Part shown: positions 59,901 to 64,000 of the stretch, in pieces
How positions within the stretch are numbered: the stretch's first letter is position 1
Layout of the letters: every line of letters starts with the position of its first letter
NCBI RefSeq assembly: GCF_002078875.1
Contig: NC_034438.1
Coordinates: 18,831,755 to 18,895,754, forward strand
Length of the DNA: 64,000 bases
Direction: 5' to 3'
Source of the DNA: Numida meleagris
Lineage: Eukaryota > Chordata > Aves > Galliformes > Numididae
Translations under genes and position numbers: made by a program
The notes under the pieces: generated by a model
What the model was told of the DNA's origin: nothing
What the model saw: the letters and a program-made list of their open reading frames with translations, nothing else
Databases searched by the model: none

Positions 59901-60235
59901 CAAAGAATGGAGAGGAGTATTTGGCAATACTCCTCCCATTGCAACACTTAGAAGCTATTAGTTAAGCTCTGAACTGTAATTGAAGGACAGGCCTCATATG
60001 ATCAGAAAACACCCATAAGCAAAAACAGCTGCAGGGCAATCAGGAGGAGAGCGGAAGGAAGAGGGCAGTAGAAAGGGCAGGGCGCAGAAAGAGCCAGGCC
60101 AGGCCAAGCCACCTCCCCAGTCAGTATTTAGTATAGATATGGGATTGCTTAAAAAGTACAGAGCTAGGCAAGTTGTAGTCATCATCTTGGACTTCTTAAG
60201 GCTAGAACTTGTAAGTGCTGTCACAGCTTTGGGGA
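56996..60235. other. AT-rich non-coding stretch
   Basis: No gene supported. A (TTG)n-(TTA)n microsatellite lies at about 58705-58737. A less AT-rich block at 57.88-58.17 kb resembles nothing I can name. Confidence 0.55.
58705..58737. repeat. (TTG)n(TTA)n compound microsatellite
   Basis: About four TTG units followed by about seven TTA units. Confidence 0.9.
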
Positions 60236-60237
60236 GT

Positions 60238-60370
60238 ATCATAGAATCACAGAATTAGCAAGGTTGGAAAAGACCTACAAGACCATCCAGTCCAACCATC
60301 CACCTACCACCAATATAACCTCAGTAAACCATGTCTCTCAACACAACATCTAAACGTTTCTTGAGCACAA
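60238..60370 (-). mobile_element. CR1 3' tail
   Basis: The plus strand reads atcatagaatcacagaattag...gttggaaaagacctac, then ccatccagtccaacc and accatgtctctcaacacaacatct, the complement of a CR1 3' UTR ending. Confidence 0.9.
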
Positions 60371-62018
60371 CTTACTACACTAATTTACTTATGAAAGCAT
60401 AATTTTGCCTGCTGATGTCACTGCATGGATGATGGATTTGTGAAAATCTGAGGATTACAAAGCATCACAAAAAAACACTTGGCAAGAAGTATATCGTATT
60501 CCAGATTCCCAAAATCCAGAGTTTATTTTTGAATCTAGCAGGAGCAATAGCTCTTACCAAGCTAGACTTGGGTCCTCCAACCAATGTGGTTAAGCCAGAG
60601 TATTATGTAGAAATAAACAAGGACATTTCTGAGCAGACCTGGGCAGTTTACTCAATAAGGAATGTGCATCATCTGTTAAATTCTAATCAACATGTTATTT
60701 TGACCGTGTGCTAAAAGCTGGGATGAATTCAAAGAAATATTTATAAAATCTAGAGAGGTCTGAAAAAAAAAAGAGTATAAAAGTCTACAATATGTTCCTA
60801 AGGCTAATTCACTGTCTGTAGGTGAGCTATTATTTGATGGCAAAAAGTAAGTGCATTAAAAGAGAAATCACAGCTAATGAGAAAGCATTAATACCACAGG
60901 TTGTTTCAGAATTCTGAGACTTCTATGTAAGCTGTTGAATTTATGATGGGTTCAGTTCAAGCTTGTTCCTTTAAATTGTTCTTAGAATTTCCCTTCTAAG
61001 AAATTTTGAATAGATAAAGACACCTTTTAAGAAACTCTTTTATATAGTTCATTTACAGCCACCTCAGTGTCTTTTCTATGCATGTTAGTTGTAACTTGAC
61101 ATATTTGTAAGAACTGGAATTTAAACAACACAAAGAATTTGCTTCTACAGTGTTATTAACAAATATGATTCTTAGCCAGGAATAAACTAGCACCAGAAGC
61201 CAGAATACAAAGCACAAGACGAAAAGTTGATATATAACTAATGCCTTAAAAGAAAAGAGTAACAAAGTTAATTTCCTCAGTGCATCTAATTAGAGACATC
61301 CCAAATTATCTATTGAAATAATCCTTTCACACATACAATTAAAGAAATGAAATGTAGCTAACTAAAAAATGGAAGTACAGCTGATATCAGACACTCTTAC
61401 AATACTGCAACAGCATTTAAGCAAGAGGGTTATATACAGTCTATCAGGTTAGAAAAAACAATATATTTCTAATAAAAACCAATATATTTAGTAGACTGAG
61501 CAAAACGAGTATTTTAAGGATGTTTTGTTTATGAACCTTTGTCCACTGACATCAAATAATGATGAAATAGTAGAAGCAGGATGATGAAATAGTAGAAGAA
61601 ATAAAGACCCTTCAGGAAAAACTCTAAAAACGGAGCAATGCTTATCCAATACAAAATTGTACACAATTGTGTCACCACTTCATCACTAGTTCAAGGAACA
61701 TTTCTAGTTTTAGAGAACTTAATATTCCAAACCTTCTGATTGGGCATAATTGTAAGGAATATGTCCCTTTTTTCATCTGTAAAACTGATGTTCTCCAAGG
61801 GGTAAGAAAAATTGTCAGACCTTTATAGAATATGTTAAGTATCTGTACTACATTAACACCCTTGAATTACTGACTGAAGCCAAACCAAGCTAGCATGACA
61901 AAAAAAATATGCAAAAAATTTCAGTTAGACATCCAAAATTCTGAATTGGATTTTAAAATATCCTTCTGGTGCTTAGATAGGATATTCTGTCTTTAATGTT
62001 AACAAAGAAAAAAAGAAA
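60371..62018. other. AT-rich non-coding stretch
   Basis: No gene or named repeat recognised. A 20-bp near-duplication (gatgatgaaatagtagaag-like) occurs at about 61558-61600. Confidence 0.55.
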
Positions 62019-62033
62019 GGTTGCAAAACTGCA

Positions 62034-64000
62034 ACCTTGGACTTCCGAAGGGCAGACTTTGGCCTCTTTCAGAGCATGGTTGAAAGAGTCCCTTGGGAGG
62101 TAGTTCTGGAGGGCACAGGAGCCCAGGACGGCTGGGAATACTTTAAGGAATTTATTTTAATGGTGCAGGAGCTGGCCATCCCCAAGTCACGGAAGATGAG
62201 CCACTGGGGTAGAAGACCAGTCTGGCTGTACAGAGACCTTAAACTGGAACTCAGGAGCAAAAGGAAGGTTTATGGTCTTTGGAAGAGGGGGCAAGCAACT
62301 TACGACGATTACAAGTACCTAGTGAAGCTGTGCAGGGAGAAAATTAGAAAAGCCAAAGCCCAGCTAGAACTGAACTTGGCCACTAAGGTGAAGAACAGCA
62401 ATAAATTTTTCTATAAATATGTCAACAGTAAAAGGAGGGCTAGGGAGAATCTCCATCCCTTGTTGGATGCTGAAGGCAACACAGTGACCAAGGATCAGGA
62501 TAAGGCTGAGGTACTTAATGCCTTCTTCGCCTCAGTCTTTAATAGTAAGACTTCTTGTGCCCTGGGCACACAGCCCCTTGAGCTGGCAGATGGGGATAGG
62601 GAACAGAATAGGCCATGCACAATCCGCAATGAGATGGTTTTGGACCTGCTCCGCAAACTGGACACTCACAAGTCCATGGGGCCAGATGGATTCCACCCTA
62701 GAGGGTGTTGCTCCCCAGAGCGAGTTGGCAGATGTGGTTGCCAGGCCTCTCTCCATCATCTTTTGACAGTCCTGGCTAACAGGGAATGTCCCAGTTGACT
62801 GGAGACTAACAAATGTGACTCCCATCTTCAAGAAGGGCCGGAAAGATGATCCTGGTAGCTACAGACCTATCAGTCTCACCTCAGTGCCAGGGAAGGTTAT
62901 GGAACAGATAATCTCAGGATACATTGCGGATCAGTTAAAGGTCAACCAGGGGATCAGGCCCAGTCAACATGGGTTTATGAATGGTAGATCCTGTTTGACA
63001 AACAGGATTTTATTCTATGACAAGGTGACCCGCTGAGTGGATGAAGGCAAGGCTGTCGATGTGGTCTACCTGGACTTTAGTAAGGCTTTTGACACTGTCC
63101 CCCACAGCATCTTTGTGGAGAAGCTGGCTGCCCATGGTTTGGATGGGCATATGCTCTGCTGGGTGAAACACTGGCTGGATGGCCGGGCGCAGAGAGCTGT
63201 GGTCAGTGGAGTTAAATCCAGTTGGTGGCCAGTCACAAGCAGTGTCCCCCAGGGCTTGGTGCTGGGGCCTCTTCTATTCAGCATCTTTATCAATGATCTT
63301 GATGAGGGGATTGAGTGCACCCTCAGTAAGTTTGCAGATGACACCAAGTTGGGAGGGAGTGTTGATCTGCCAGAGGGTAGAAAGGCACTACAGAGGGACC
63401 TGGATAGACTGCATCGATGGGCCAAGGTAAACCATATGAGTTTCAATAGGGCCAAGTGTCGGGTCCTGCACTTTGGTCACAACAACCCCAGGCAACCCTA
63501 CAGGCTTGGGGAGGAGTGGCTGGAAGCTGCCTGATGGAAAGGGACCTTGGTGTGCTGATGGACAGTCAGCTGAATATGAGTGAGCAGTGTACCCAGGTGG
63601 CCAAGAAGGCCAATGGCATCCTGGCTTGTATCAGGAATGGTGTGGTGAGCAGGACTAGGGAAGTCATCCTGTCCCTGTACTCGGCATTGGTGAGGCCTCA
63701 CCTCGAGTACTGTGTTCAGTTTTGGGTGCCCCAGTACAGAAAGGACATGGAGGTGCTGGAGCAGGTCCAAAGAAGGGCAACAACGCTGGGGAAGGGCTTG
63801 GAGAATATGCCCAACGAGGAGTGACTAAAGGAACCGGGGCTGTTTAGTCTGGGGAAGAGGAGACTGAGGGGAGACCTCATTGCTCTCTTCAAATACCTGA
63901 AAGGTGATTGCAGTGAGAGCGGGGCTGGTCTCTTCTCACTGGTGACAGGTGACAGGACAAGGGGAAATGGCCTCAAGTTGTGCCAGGGGAGGTTTAGGTT
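62034..64000 (+). mobile_element. long CR1 ORF2 copy, 5'-truncated, running off the window
   Basis: CR1 ORF2 is the retrotransposon endonuclease-reverse transcriptase. This copy starts after the endonuclease (LDFRRADFGLFQ). It has an intact 250-codon linker region, RT blocks with [30 protein letters not shown], the catalytic FADD (63331-63342), and the C-terminal SQLNMSEQC and [15 protein letters not shown] segments. Breaks are a frame change near 62700-62800, a TGA at 63034-63036, and another shift near 63530. The 3' UTR starts near 63825 and continues past the right edge. It is the best-preserved and probably youngest CR1 here. It is a single non-autonomous remnant, not a host gene. Confidence 0.95.

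Noticed and set aside
1..64000. Search by eye for other PDE4D isoform first exons (D3, D8, D9 types), tRNA genes and CRISPR-like arrays
   Set aside because: Nothing matching was seen. Short first exons of 10-30 codons could be missed without an alignment search, so absence is not proven.

Overview
This is a piece of a bird genome. Two things show it. First, the window holds many CR1 LINE fragments with the avian CR1 3' end, a run of 8-bp ATTCTATG-type repeats. Second, the LTRs and internal sequences are of the ERVL (class III) type common in birds. Galliform or close to it is plausible, but the species cannot be fixed from sequence alone. The only host coding sequence I can name firmly is one exon on the minus strand near 53.0 kb. 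It is the isoform-specific first coding exon of the long cAMP phosphodiesterase isoform PDE4D5, with an exact ATG and a consensus splice donor. The rest of the window is therefore best read as intronic and promoter-proximal sequence of PDE4D. That gene is Z-linked in birds (established knowledge; the link to this window is inference).

Layout. 0-4 kb: CR1 pieces and a decayed minus-strand ERVL gag-pro fragment with a partial 3' LTR. 4-15.5 kb: AT-rich sequence with short CR1 tails and small hairpins. 15.594-20.294 kb: a plus-strand ERVL provirus flanked by the 5-bp duplication TCTGT. Its 5' LTR is reduced to 43 bp, its Gag starts with a long coiled coil built from 21/42-bp DNA repeats, and its pro-RT and integrase reading frames carry stops, frameshifts and an internal deletion. 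There is no env. 20.3-26.2 kb: no gene seen. 26.2-33.4 kb: a pile of mostly plus-strand CR1 copies, one of them split by a solo ERVL LTR. Within the pile lies a broken TOPORS-like RING-finger gene fragment (31.3-31.7 kb). 33.4-52.7 kb: mostly AT-rich intron with CR1 copies, a probable solo LTR near 41.4-41.9 kb, and an assembly gap beside a purine-rich 16-bp minisatellite near 49.5 kb. 52.74-53.19 kb: PDE4D5 exon and leader. 53.2-64 kb: a second solo ERVL LTR, CR1 tails, and a long CR1 ORF2 copy that runs off the right edge.

How it fits together: one host gene transcribed right to left, with an alternative promoter/first exon inside a field of transposable elements. Most element copies, including the provirus and both ERVL solo LTRs, are antisense to PDE4D. 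I found no new multi-gene system. The most unusual items are the heptad-encoding DNA repeats in the ERVL Gag, the TOPORS-like RING fragment, the unclassified LTR-like block at 41.4 kb and the conserved RACK1-binding motif in the PDE4D5 exon.
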